Source of the DNA: Cyanophora paradoxa
Lineage: Eukaryota; Glaucocystophyceae; Cyanophorales; Cyanophoraceae
Assembly: GCA_004431415.1 (NCBI GenBank)
Contig: QPMI01000209.1
Location: 62,001-126,000, forward strand
Direction: 5' to 3'
DNA length: 64,000 nt
Shown in pieces: positions 31,501 to 43,300 of this stretch; the first letter of the stretch is position 1; the number at the start of each line of letters is the position of its first letter. A model generated the notes under the pieces. The model had not been told where the DNA came from, searched no databases, and was given only the letters and a program-made list of their open reading frames with translations. The translations under genes were made by a program, and so were the position numbers.

Positions 31501-33086
31501 CAATGTGGCCGCCCCCGCGCCCCCTGGCCTCTCGTTGGAGGCGCAGTGCCGGGAGAAGTACGGGAAGGTGTGTCGCCTCGGCCCTGCTGCCATGTAGCTA
31601 TAGCGCTCACAGTTAAATCGTCCTGTGCGGCGCACACAGCCAACTCACAGTTAACATTTACAGGCCATGGTCCTGTGTGGAAAGTTGACCGCCGAGAACG
31701 CGGGCGAGGCGACGAAGCTTCTTGTGGAGGCAGCGGACCTCATCCTGGAAGGCAACATCACGGACACGGTCTTCGTTGGCGATGTCATCAGTCTACTGAA
31801 GATAGCCACGCGCCGCCGCTACGGGGATGGTGATCGTGACGTCACGGACGACGATCTGAGGGGATTGGGGGATCCCTTCCCGCGCCTGCTGTCGCACTTT
31901 AACGCGCTAGGTGTGCGGGGGCCATCCGAATGGGCCGGCGCACCAGTCCCATCTGAGCAATTCGGGTCGGGCTGCAGGGAGGGGTAACGCGCTGGCGCAC
32001 AATCCTTCCGTCTCCAGCAGTTCATTCGCGACTGCGCGTGCGTTAGCGCTGTACCCACTTGCTACAACATCTCTTTTTTCTGACCACATGCATATGCATG
32101 TGCATGGGCAGGGTACGAGCACACAGCGAACGAGGCATACTCTCCTGGCATGGCCACGCGGACAGGAACCCGTGCGCTCCGCTTCCTCCCCCCTTCCCCC
32201 CCCCATCCCATCTCCCTCCCCCCCCCCCCCTTCCCCATTCCCCGCCCACCCCCCGCACCCCCGCACCCCCCCACCCCCCCACCCCCCCCCCCCACCCCCA
32301 CCCACCCACCCCGCACCCCTCCCACACCATCCCCCCCCACCCCCCCCCCCCCCCACCACACCCCGCACCCCCCACCCCCACCCACGCCCAGCCCCCAACC
32401 CCCCTCGCCGCCCTCCCTCCGATCCCTTTCCCCTAAGCCCCAGCGGCTCGGCCGGACCATACCCCCCCTCCCCCCCCCCCCCTTCCGTCGATCCCCTCTC
32501 CCCGTCCCGTCCCCCTTCGCAGCTCCTCCTCCTCCCGCGATCCTCCGGCCCTCCTCTCTCTGTCGTACATCCCACCCCACCCCCTTCGCAGCACCCCCCC
32601 TCTCTCTCTCTCCCTCCACCGCCCTCCCCTCCTTCCCCCCCTTCTCCTCTCGCTTCACCGGTTTTCGCTCGCGAAGCCTCACGTTCTCACCAGGCCCGCC
32701 GCCTTCGCCGGCCGGCGCGAAGCAGCCCCCTGTGAAGGAGGAAGGTGCACCGCGTCGCCCGCCCAGCGGCGCCTCGCCTGCGCACGAACGCCGACGGCGC
32801 GCTCGCAGCCTGCGACGAGGGCGAGGACGACGATCGCGAGGGGGTCGGGCCCCGGATCCGGAAGCGCTCGGGGCGGCGCCGGCGGGCGGTGGTGGAGGAC
32901 GAGGAGGAGGGGCGGGAGAACGCCCCGCCGACCGCCCCCAACGCGCGGGAGGATGGCGAAGACGAGGGGGTCGTCGTCAAAGCGAAGCCGCGGAAGCGGC
33001 GGGTGGTCGCCGATGACGACGAGGAGGAGGAGCGTGGGGGCGCGGACGGCGCGTCGCGCCCGCCCCTCGCGCCCCTGCGCGCTTGA
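28560..33086 (+). CDS. Unknown helical-repeat protein with acidic/basic tail
   Basis: Begins MARCSCCKRQG at 28560. Long exons (to ~29022 with GTGAGT donor; 29108-29741) are rich in charged helices: DKIDEMLKRDFEQFSSAFDE, LHARLLWDELLKKAK-like stretches, AVENYKNALQLLEKS (TPR-like). Further exons near 29960-30030, 30201-30510, 30578-30980, 31313-31400 and 31663-31910 follow. Two of these hold a repeated unit: LLRKAARLIVDHSIRD...ITDDDLRREADPIRRLL and LLVEAADLILEGNITD...VTDDDLRGLGDPFPRLL. The predicted last exons, after a C-rich intron of about 700 bp, give EGEDDDREG, VKAKPRKRRVVADDDEEEE and TGA at 33084. I do not recognise the family. Composition is less GC-rich than neighbours. Whether the acidic tail belongs to this gene is the main uncertainty. 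Confidence 0.45.
32180..32660 (+). repeat. Long C-rich, nearly G-free tract
   Basis: About 480 bp dominated by runs of C broken by A or T (CCCCACCCCC, CCCTCCCC), almost lacking G. It lies in the presumed large intron of the helical-protein gene, with C on the sense strand. Confidence 0.85.
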
Positions 33087-34040
33087 GCTCGGGCTTTGGT
33101 TTCGATTTTTCGTGATTTGATCTCTCCTTTTACCTTTTGTTGCCAAGTTGCAGTAGGCATATATTCCCATTATCCTAAGTCCCTGTAGACCTGTACCCCT
33201 AGTCTGTACCTGTACCCCAATGATACCAGTCCCCAGCTAAACTATGCTGGCAACACTTTTTGACTGACTTTTTGGATTTCATTTCTAGATGTCGCGATCG
33301 TTCTCGTAGAGCGGCTAGCTGTAGGGCCGCCGAGAGCGCAAGCGTGTACCGATATTTTTCTGGGACTCATGATCAATATGCAATGCATGCGCAGTAGTGA
33401 ATTGTTTTTCTTTCACAGTACTTTTGATAGCACTCGATAACCATGTGCACGTGCCACCAGGTAGTGCCTCGACGGTCCTTTTTCCTTGTCGCATCAGTGC
33501 ACCCGTATCGATCGATAGCTCTTCTTAGTTGAATGAACAAGCATGATCATGATGCATGCGCGGGTTTCCGCTACGGAATCACACTACGGAATCCTTGTGC
33601 ATGTACATGTACAGCCGCTCAGCTCCTGCAAATTTACTACGTATACGGTACTGAATCTTCAGAAAAATAACGGAATTCGAATGTAGTAGCTATAGTACAC
33701 TGCACTTCCTGCGGGGGCCGCGGGGCGCGGCTAGATACGCGTCCTCCGAGGCTCGCGGGCGAATTCGAATCATCAAATGAAAATAGAATTTATACGTGCA
33801 CGGGCGTGATTCTACGCATACCATAATCTATCTCACCAACTGCATCCTACACTCCATCCCTCTGCGAACTATAACGCCATACTAAGCTACGCTAATCCAC
33901 CAAACTACCGTAGTACCGCTAGACTACTAGCTATAGGCTACAATCCACGGCTACTTTAATGAACAGGCCTAAGGGCGCAAGAGGAGTCCACACGGCGCGA
34001 AAGGAGAGAGTCTACAGGGCCGCGCGTGGCGGGCGGGCGC
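33087..34040. other. AT-rich tail-to-tail intergenic region
   Basis: About 950 bp clearly richer in A/T than the rest, with several ATGCATGCGC-like and CATGTACATGTAC palindromic strings. No coding potential seen on either strand and no tRNA-like B box. Confidence 0.65.
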
Positions 34041-34905
34041 TCACGCGGCCTCCATGGAGCGAACGGAGGAGGAGCACTGGCTGCACGTGGCGACCTCCGC
34101 GTCGGGGTAGGGCCAGGCGGGGCCGCCGCAGGCGGGGGCGGGGGCGGGGGGGAGGGAGGCGGAGGCGCGGGGGCCCGGGAGCTCGGGGGCGGCGCCGGGG
34201 GCGTCGGGCGGGGGCAGGTCGTAGGAGGCGAGGGAGCGGGCGACGATGCGGGAGACGAGGGCGATGCCGAGGGTCTTCGTGGAGGAGAGGAAGACGACGG
34301 TGCCGAGGACGACGGCGCGGGCGTCCACGTGGTCCAGCAGCGCCGCCCGCAGCACGGCCCGCGTCGCCGCCACCGCCACGCCGAGCAGGTCCTCCCCCAG
34401 CAGGATCGACGCGAGCCGGAGCGAGAGGAGCGAGCCGGCGGCGCGGAGGGCCGCGCAGAAGGGGTACGTGATGATCGCGGGGACGTCGGCGCGCCAGCAG
34501 AAGCCGAGGGCGAGGGCCACCGGCGCCGTCACGCAGGCGAAGAGGATGGGCGTCTGCGGGGCGGCGCGTCGGCGGCGGCGCGCGGCGCGGGGACCGCGAG
34601 GGCGCACCTGCACGCCGCTGGAGAGGAAGAGGAGCACGGTGCTGATGCCGGCGCAGAGGATACCTGCGGGCGCGCTTCAGCCCGCGCGGGGGCGCAAGTT
34701 AATGCGCTAAAGAAGGCGCGGCACCTCGTCGAAGCCCATGGGCCAGGACGATGTAAACGCAGGGCAGGGCGGAGAGGCAGGACAAGAGGAGCCGCGCCGG
34801 CCACACAAAGGCAGGTATGGACGCCCCGAGCAGGACGCCTATGCAGGATGTAGACGCCATGAAGGCACTGACGACGATGCGCCTCGCCTTGGCTGCGGGG
34901 CGGCG
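34041..34905 (-). CDS. Polytopic membrane protein, family not recognised (start unresolved)
   Basis: Minus-strand exons give hydrophobic segments in order: VVSAFMASTSCIGVLLGASI, WPARLLLSCLSALPCVYIVL, GILCAGISTVLLFLSSGV, TPILFACVTAPVALALGF, then FCAALRAAGSLLSLRLASIL, LLGVAVAATRAVLRAALL and VVLGTVVFLSSTKTLGIAL. The C-terminal tail is Pro/Ala-rich, has CSQCSSSV, and ends MEAA with TGA (34043-34041). The FC..A...G...L / A...VLR..LLD.V spacing vaguely recalls choline-transporter-like (SLC44) C-terminal halves, but I would not assign it. An upstream exon ending near 34905 should carry the start; it was not found. Confidence 0.55.
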
Positions 34906-35588
34906 TCCGTCAGCACGGGCGGGAGGCACGCTGATCACAGAAGCAATCTAAGATCTCTGGCGGGCTCGGAGACTGTCAAGTGCTAGTGCGGTGGTTCAAG
35001 CTTAGTACAGAACGTTGGGCGGTGAGCCCGCGCCGTCAAGAGCACATGACGGGCTCTGGCCTGGGCTGTCACGCGGAGGGCATGCGCACCCAGGTGGTCG
35101 GGCGTGGCTGCGGTGGGCACGTCGTTCGCCTCATAGGCACAGAAAACGCCGCAATTAGCGCGCCGTAGCGGCTCGGCCGCGCGAACGACGCGAAGGACGC
35201 GGTGCGGGGAGAAGCGGGAGAAGGGGCGGGGGCTGAACGGCCCGCATGCTGAACTCCGTAGAGACGGGCGTGCCCCCGGCGCCCGTGAGACGGCGCCGGG
35301 ACAGGTGCGGCTGCGGGTTGGATGTGAGGAGTGAAGTCCCGGGACCGAAGGCGTCACGGAGAGCCGGGGGAAAGCCGCCGTTGCACTGCAGGCCGCGAAG
35401 GAACAGCAGGGCGGCAGCGGCATCTTGCCGCGAACGGGGCCGCCTGCTTCACGGGTACGCGAACGTCATAGCCAGCCAGACCCAACCCACAGCCAGCTTG
35501 CTCTCTCTTTCCCAAATTGTCGTCTTTAGCATCTTGAAGTACAGGGCCGGGAAGCCCCACCGAGCAGCGCGGGGCAGTCCTCGATGCC
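34906..35588. other. Divergent intergenic or undetected first exons
   Basis: Short frames only; the missing N-terminal exon of the membrane protein (-) probably lies here. Nothing else recognised. Confidence 0.35.
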
Positions 35589-37194
35589 ATGCTCAAGCTC
35601 AAAGCGAAGCTCAAATCGCTCGGCTCCAACGACAATGTTGCGACCCACGGTGCGGCGGAGAACGCACTGGCCGCGGTGACCTCCAGCCCGTCGTCATCAC
35701 AGCTCGCCGCCAAGCTGCGGGCGGCCGAAGACGACCTGAGCGCCACTTCAGACCAGGTTCGAGCGTTCTAGCCGAGCGAAGCTCACCGGCCCGGTTGCGC
35801 TAGCACCTGCGAGCTCGCGTTCCGAACCTCGCCGCCTCGCGCAGTGCCAGGTGCTCTCGCAGCTCATCGTCGTCGCTCGGGATGAGGCCGCAAAGAAGGT
35901 GCTGAAATCAGCTATCCTGCCTCGCCTCCTCGCGCGCGCCATGCCAACCTCCGCAGGACGAGGAAATCGACTCGCTGAAGCAGCAAGTGGCGCGGCTCGA
36001 GCGCGAGCTCAAAACCACGCGGGAAATCTTCCGCAAGTACCTCACCGATCTGGTCCGCCCGCCGAGCCGCCGTGGGCCCGGAAAGAAGGGGCGACGCCCG
36101 ACGTGGCAATCGCTGCAGGGTCGCCACGAGGACGAGATCGCGGTACTCTGCGGTTTCGCGGAGGACCACCCAGATGAGCAGAGGAAGACCGCGGTCGCCG
36201 CGCCGCCGGGAAGCGCCACGGAAGAAGCCCGGCCGTGCGGCCCCCGCGACCCGCCGCCGCTCCTTTTTCTGATCTGCGGCGAGCAGGGTCACCGACAGCG
36301 ACATCATGGCGCAAATTACGCGGGTCAGTGGCCGCTTTCTATTCTTGCGCGTGCCGGCCCCTCGCCGCTCAGACCTGCGCAGGCATCCAACAGCAGCAGC
36401 AGCAGCAAGGGATCCGCTCCCGCCGCCACCCCCTCCGCTCCTACTTCCGCCCCGTCCTCCCCTCATGCTCCCTCCGAACGCGCCGCCGCCCCTGCGCCGC
36501 CGGCCCCCGCTCCCGCGCCGCCGGCCCCCGCATCCAACGCGCCGTCCACCGCCACCGCGCCCGCGCCCGCGGTCTCCATGCCGCCACCGCCGCCGCCGCC
36601 GCCGAAGGCGAAGCCGCCGTCCCCGCGCCGCCTGCGGACATCGATCCCGAGGTGGAAAAGATGCGCGCCATGTTCGGGTTCGGCGGCCTCAAGCCGTCGG
36701 CCTCGAGCTGCGACGTCGCGGCCGCCGGCAACGGCGCCGCCGCCCGCCCTCCCCTGCCCCGCTCGGCCGCCTCCTCGCCCGTGCCCCAAGCGATGGCCCG
36801 CGTGGCCTCGCCGAGCCCGTCCTCGTCTCCGGCGGCGGGGCCCTCGCCCTCGCCGCCCCCGGCGCCGGCGCTGGTCGTGGAGGCGGAGGCGGAGGCGGAG
36901 GCGGCGGGCGCCTCGGACCCCGTGGACGCCCTCCGCGCCAAGTTCGGCATGGCCGTCGACGCCCCCGGCTCCCGCAGCTCCTCCCCCTCCGCCCGCCCGC
37001 CGCCCCTCCCCCGCACCCGCACCCGCCGCCCCGCCCCGGACCCCGCGCCCCTCTCCCCGTCCGCCTCGCCCGTCCCGCCGGCAGACCCCGCCCCGCCGGC
37101 GCCGCCGCCACCGCCGCCCCGGACCGGCTCGGGGGACGACGAGCTCGAGAAGATGAGGGCGATGTTCGGCTTCGGCGGCCTCAAGCCCAAGTAG
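35589..37194 (+). CDS. Coiled-coil and proline-rich protein with repeated MFGFGGLKP motif
   Basis: ATG 35589 starts MLKLKAKLKSLGSNDN; exon 1 ends LSATSDQ, then CQVLSQLIVVARDEAAKK and DEEIDSLKQQVARLERELKT, a clear coiled coil, then REIFRKYLTDL. After one or more unresolved introns comes a Pro/Ala/Ser-rich region with a run of eight prolines, then DPEVEKMRAMFGFGGLKP, DPVDALRAKFGMAVD and a terminal ELEKMRAMFGFGGLKPK followed by TAG at 37192. The repeated ...MRAMFGFGG / LRAKFGMA short linear motif next to polyproline suggests an adaptor that presents several copies of one docking site (inference). I do not know a family with this motif. The middle exon edge near 36600 is not settled because the polyproline and motif parts are in different frames. 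Confidence 0.55.
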
Positions 37195-37382
37195 CCGGCC
37201 CGGTCCCCGCGCGCCGGCCTTGGTTGTTAGTTAGCTAGCGGGGGCCTGCATGCAGGAGTCGCTCAGCGCCCCCTTCTTTCAAGGGAGGACGGAGGAGCTT
37301 GCATTTCGAGAGGGAAGGGGGGGCGGGAGGGGCGAGCGGGGCCGGGGGAGCGGGAGCGGGGGCGGGGGGCGCGGGGCGGGGC

Positions 37383-39201
37383 TCAGTAGGTGGTGGCGGA
37401 GGGGAAGAGGCCGCGGGCCTCGCGGGAGTCCTTGGTGCTCTTGGCCGGCTTCCGCGCCTCCTCGGCCTGCTTGCCCAGCAGGCAGCAGAACCAGTTGCCC
37501 ACCTGCGCCCCGCCCCCGCGCCCTGCACGTCACGAGCCGCGCGCCAGCGGGGCGGGGCGGGGCGGGGCGGGCGGGGCGGGGCGCGCCCTGCCGAAGAAAG
37601 CCATGCTGAAGAAGTCGGGGGAAGGTGGCCGCGCCGGCGCGTTCACGACGCTCTGCGGCTCCGGGCTCCCACGGGGCGCCGCCGCGACGGGCCCGCTGAG
37701 AGGCGCCCGCTCCGGGCCGGGGCGCGGCCGCGTGGCGGCGAGGGCGTCTGGGAGCGCCGCGGGATGCGCCGCTGCGAGTGCGGCGGCGGCTGCTTCGAGA
37801 GGCGGATGCGGTCCTCGTCTGCCGCCCCGGTCGGCGGCGGGCGGGGCGGGGCGGAGATAAAGGCGGAGGCGGGGCGGCGCACCGCAGAAGGGGAAGTCGG
37901 CAAGGGCCTGCGCGCCGTTGGCCCAGCGCTGCTCGGGCGCCTCGCGCAGCAGCCGCCGGACGAACGCCGCGAGCGGCCCGCTCACGCTCTCCCGCGGCGT
38001 CCAGTTCTGGAAGTACCTGCGCTCGAGTCCGCGTGGGGAGGCTTCTCGGGGGACGGGGGCCGGCCCTGCGCACGTGCGCGACGGGGCCTGCTTCGTGAGG
38101 AGGTTGAGGCACGTCGCCCCGAGGCTGCCGCGGGGCTTCAGGGGCGGCCGACGTCGCGCACGGGCGCGGGGCGGGCGGGGCCGGGGCGCTCGCTCGCCTG
38201 TACAGATCGGAAGCGGGACCCGCCTTGCCCTGCACCTGCTCCGGCGCCGCGAAGCTTCGGGGGGCGTGAGCGGAGCGCCCCGAGCCCGCCGGGGGCGAGG
38301 GTGAGGGGCGGACGCGGCGGTGCCGACGTTGGTGGTGAAGGTGGCGCCGGGGGCGGACCCCCGCGAGTGCCCGAAGTCGACGAGGAGGAAGCGGCCGTCC
38401 CCCCTCCTGTGCACGATGTTCTCTGGCTTTACGTCCCTGCCCCGCGGTCGGCCGGCCGCCCGGGCGGGGAGGCGGCGCGGCGGGGGCGCCTGTGGACGAA
38501 TCCCTTGGAGTGGAGGTAGGCGAGGACGGGGAGGATGTCCATGAGGAGCTTGCGGACGGTCTCCTCGTTGAAGCCGGCCGTGGTCCGCGCCAGCAGCCGC
38601 CCCATGTCCTCCCCGTCCGCGTACTCCATCGCCACGAAGCTGCCGCCCGCCCCCTCGGCGCCGCCCCGCGCAGCGCGGCGCGGGGCGGGGCGGCGCACTT
38701 GTTGCCGTCGGCGTGCGTGCCGCTGGCGATGAGCGCTGGGACGTTCGGGTGGCGCAGGACGTTCAGCGCGCCGACCTGCCGGCAGCGTCAGCCACAGGCA
38801 GCACTGCGGGCACTCGGCGGGACGCGCCTCTGCCTCAAACAGGACCTGCGCGTCGGTCGTGCGCCCCGTGTACACCTTGAGTACGCAGAGGCTCGATTCG
38901 CTCGAGGTTGAAGCCTCATCCTGACTGTGAGAGAGATCCCGCGCCAGAAGGATGCTCGTGTGCGGGCCCTGCGGTAGGTGTCACCTCCGAGTAACATATC
39001 ACTCGGAATAATTGCCACGGGGCCACCTTCGCGAGCAGACGCAGAGGTTTGAACCGCTCGTCGTAGAAGAGCGGAGTCCTCTTCTGGGGGCACCTGATGC
39101 AGCGTCAGCTGGGGGCTGGACGTTTGGGGGCGGACCGGGCGCGCTTGTAGTCGGTCAGGGGAACGTCTGGCAATGTGACCGCTGTGTGGCTCCGCTTGCA
39201 T
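37383..39201 (-). CDS. Ser/Thr protein kinase of PknB/cyanobacterial-like type
   Basis: Minus strand. Candidate ATG 39201 (start uncertain). Exons give FYDERFKPLRLLAKGPHTSI, LLARDLS, CVLKVYTG (the VAIK lysine), then FVAMEYADGEDMGRLLART, LAYLHSKGFVHRDVKPENIV (catalytic loop), FLLVDFGHSR (DFG), NVGTAAFAAPEQVQGKAGPA (APE), SDLYSLGATCLNLLTK, and WTPRESVSGPLAAFVRRLL...QRW. All catalytic residues are present, but the glycine loop is degenerate (AKGPHTSILLA lacks GxGxxG). The APEQ..G..xPASDLYSLGATCL run is typical of bacterial, especially cyanobacterial, kinases. The C-terminus is GNWFCCLLGKQAEE...SATTY with stop at 37383-37385; FCCLL might be lipidated (inference). Introns at HR|D and DLYS use GC donors. 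Confidence 0.75.
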
Positions 39202-40343
39202 GCGACGCAGTAGACGCTGGACACTTGTTAGCTCTAAAGCGACTTGGAGGCCTAGGGCTCGCGTGGACTAGAGGCCTACAGCGCACTCTGTCTCAAGGAA
39301 CTGCGCGCCCGTCGTCGCCCCGGCGACCGACGTCGACGGCGGCATCGGCGTGCTGCTCAGCGACAGTTTGCCTGATGCTGCCGCTCTGCTGGGGTGCGAG
39401 TAGGTGGATGCGGTCAGTCGCACAGGCCGAAAAGCAGCCGCTGTTATCACAGGCTAGCAGGCGGAATGGCGGCTATCGATTCGAAGTTGAACGGCTTGAG
39501 AAGAACGTACCCCCATGAGCCGCACCTGGATCGGCGCTCTCTTGGGCTCTAGCTCTCGTTAGCGTTCCCCTCAATTGCGAGCTTCGACGACTTCCAGGTG
39601 AACCCGCATATGTATAGTTCTCCAGCTGCAGATGCACCCGACGCGAGCGCCTTGCACAACTGTAACCCGCCCCCGTTCCTTCCCCCAACATCGACCTCCT
39701 CCCCCTCGAGCTCCGCCAAAGCTCCAAGCACCCGGTCGCGGCGGCACCGTCGCGCGCGGGACCGTCGGACCCGCGAAAACAAATTAAGCTCCGAGGCCTC
39801 TCTCTCGCGTCGCAGCTGGTAGCTCTCGAGTCTCGAGGTTGCTTAAAGCTTGTGGTGCCCCGCCCGGGTAGACCGATCGGAGTTTTCGGCGGCACCAGCT
39901 AGCCGTCATGCAGGGCTAGCTTCTGTGGCTGTGCGCCAGCGCTCAGCGGCTAGCCGCGGCACCGGTGTCTGCAAGCATTGAAGCTGCGGTCGCCCCGCAG
40001 CTTCTGGTCCGACGGTCTCTACATCTAGATCATTGCTGAGCCGCTAGGCCTAGGCTAGATCAATTTCAGTGCAGCTATCGGCTATCCAAGCGCTTCTAGA
40101 TCTCGCCAGCAGCGAGTTGCTCTGCGTGACGGCCGCGCATCTACACAGGTGCCACTTAGCCAAGCGTTTCCGCGGCGAGCATCGCAGCCTCACGCAGCTG
40201 GGGCGAACAAGTCGACAAGAAGCCGTCGGGGGCGACGACGAGCTAGCGAGCGCTGCTGAGCGCATGCGCAGCGTTGCTGCGTGCGCCAGAATGGAGAGCC
40301 GCAGCAGAGCGATGTGCTTGGGCGTATACAGAAGCAGATAACG
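39202..40343. other. Divergent intergenic region
   Basis: About 1.1 kb between the kinase (-) and the giant surface gene (+). Numerous small frames without motifs; GCTAGC/CTAGGCCTAGG-type palindromic strings around 39900-40060. First exons or promoters may be hidden here. Confidence 0.45.
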
Positions 40344-43300
40344 ATGCAGCCCTTTTGCGCCTCGGCTGAGCAGATGCGTCCTGCGCGTGCTCGAGGGCCG
40401 CGCCAGTGCTCGGAGGACCGCGAGCCCTTCCAGCTGGCCGATGCATGTGCAGTGCACTTTGCGGTGCACCATGCATCCGCGTCAGCGACAGAGGGCCACA
40501 CGGGCGCGAAGATCCGCAGCGGCCTTCCAAGCGACGTAGAAGCGCTGCGCCTGGCGGAAGAGTGCGGGGCGGAGCAGCGCTGTTGCTCTGCGCACCACCC
40601 ACCGCGGCGGAGACTCGTGCGGCCGGGAGCGCTCGCGCGGCTGGCCATTATCAGCGCGCTCCTCGCGCTCCTGGGTCTCGCGCCGGCGTGCCTGGCCCAG
40701 AACATCCGTGCGCAACGGTCCCGATTCCGCTGCGTCGCCCGCCGGCGCTGACACTCCGCTCAGCGGCCTTGCCCCCGATCTACGCGGTGGCCATCGCCCA
40801 GAACGAAACCTACGCCTACCTGCGCCTCCCCACGCCCATGGAGCTGGACTTCTCCAGGCGCGGCCCCGCCTTCCTGCGTGGCTCCGCGCCGCCAGCGCTC
40901 ACGCCCGTGCAGCGCGGGGGCCGGGGCGATGCTGGAGGCGTGGATCAAGTTCGACGCGCCGCCGGACGCCGGCCGGGAGTTCGTGCTCTTCGACCTGGTG
41001 GCCGCGGTGGCGGACCCCCTCGCCGATCCCCCCGTCCCGCCCTCCCGCGTCCGCGTCGCCGTGGACGACCGCGCGCTGCTCCACGCGCACGTCACGGGGG
41101 CCGACGGCGCGACGGTCAGCGTCTCCCCCACAGCGACCCTCGCCGCGCCCGCCAAGAACCTCTCCTCGGGCGACTGGCACCACGTCATGCTCACGCTCAC
41201 GGCACGTGTCCCCAACCCTCCCCCCCACCCCCCTCCCCCCCACCCCGACCCCCCTTCCCCGCCCCCGTCCTCCACATCCCTCTCGCCCCTCGCGCCGCGC
41301 GCCTGACGGGGGGCGGGCGCAGGCGGCGGGCTCCGGCGGGGGCCCGAGCCACGCGACGCTCTTCCTGGAGAGCGAGGCGTACAGCGAGGCGACGCCGGTC
41401 GGGCTCGACACGGCGGCCGCCGTCTCGTTCGCGCGCGCCCACTTCGGGCGCTCCGCGGAGTCCATCGACGCCGGCGGCGTCCACAACCAGACCTTCCTCG
41501 TCGCCACGCTCCGCGTCTGGCGCGCCCCGCCCCGCCCTGCCCCGCCCCCGCCCCGCCGCGGAGTCGTTCCCCCTTGTGACGCCGCGGGGCGCCGCAGGGG
41601 CCGCATCCCCGAGGAGTGCTCCATGCCCGAGATCCCCCGCCTGGTCTTCCAGTCCCCAGTGGACGGCCTGCTCGTCCAGGTGCGCGGCCGCCGGCGCGGC
41701 GCCGTGCATCCGCGGCTCGGCCCACGCCGGCGCGGCAGGTCGCGCTGGAGGAGATCGAGCTGACGGACACGATCCCGACGGTCGGCTCGCTCGGCTCGCC
41801 CACCTTCCGCTACGCCGGCCTCGAGGAGAGCAGCCTCGCCCAGTGCGCCCCGCGGCGGCCGCGGCGGCCGCGGCGGCCGCCCCCGCCCGTCCCCCCCCTC
41901 CCCGCCCTGACGCGCCGCCCCGGGGCCGGCAGGATCACTTCCAACTCGACGCTGGAGCTGTTCCCGTGCCGGTACCCCTACGAGTTCTCGGTGTCGCACC
42001 CGAACTCGATCGGGCAGCTGGACGGCGTGATGGGGTACCTGAGCGACCGGGACGCCGTCCTCCAGCTCGAGCCGGTCACCATGAACGCCACCACGCTCTA
42101 CACGTACGTCAACGTCGGGATCACCTTCAACGTGAGCTTCCAGTACACCGGCGGCCCGGACCCCGACGTCCTCCGCGAGGAGGTCCAGAAAAAGGACCAG
42201 AATGGCATCCCAATGATAGACCCGGACACATTGCAGCCCATAATCGAAATCAAGGAAACAGTCATTCGGACGCAATCGACAGTCGTCTCTCCGCCGAGCT
42301 GCCCGCTCACCACCAGGCTGGACTTCACGCTGCCGAACATCCCCGCGGGGCTGGCATACATCGTCTCCAGCACGCCGGTCGGCCTCTTCGGCGGCGGCAG
42401 AGTGACGATCACGGCCCCGGAGCCGCCGAAGTACCTCGTCGCCTCCACCGTCGGCGAGGGCGTGAACCAGCCCATCTACCTCATGGCGCGCCACCCCGGC
42501 CCCACGCCGGCCGTTTCCCGGGTCCTCACCGTGCCCTGCAGGGCCCGGCCGCCGTCTTCAAAATCACCGCGTACGACAAGAACGGAATTAACAGGGAGTA
42601 CCCCTCCGTTCTCGTCAAGGAGTGCGTACACCCGCGCCGTGCGCCGCGTTGCGCCGCGGCTCGTGACGGCGGCCCGGGCAGGCTCAACGCGGTCGTGATG
42701 GATCCGGAGGGGAACTACTCGTGCTCGATCTCGCCGCCGTCGTCCATCTCCAGCGTCGGCTCGGAGTGGGAGCTCCCCATGTTCTGCGAGAAGCCGGCGA
42801 CGGGGCCCGGCCTGCTCTGGACCGACCCCCCGCTCTACGGGGACGGCTTCTGGTCCTTCTACATCCGCTGTGCGCCGCCCGCCGGCCCCGAGCGCGCGCG
42901 GCGCAGACGCGCCTCACCCCGCGGCGCAGTCCAGCCGAAGTTCATCGAGATCGTGCTGAGCGACAACGCCTTCTTCGACGAGGCGTCCGAGCGCTGGGCC
43001 CTCACCGTCGGCGAGACGTACACGATGACGTTCTTCCCCATAAACTTCGCGAAAACAGTCTGGTGCCTGGGCGACGACGTCCGCATCCGCGCGGAAGGGC
43101 CGCTGAGCCCGCTGCCGGCGCTTTATGGCCCGGTGGAGACCCTCGGCATGTCGACGTCCTTCACGTTCGAGGTGACGCCGAATAAGACGGGCAGGGGCCT
43201 CATCGCCGGCCGCGGCCGCCAGAAGATCGACGGCGGCGTCTTCCTGTACAACGTCTTCGGTGCGATTCGAACCCGCGCGGGTTGTGCGGTCGCCGCTGAC

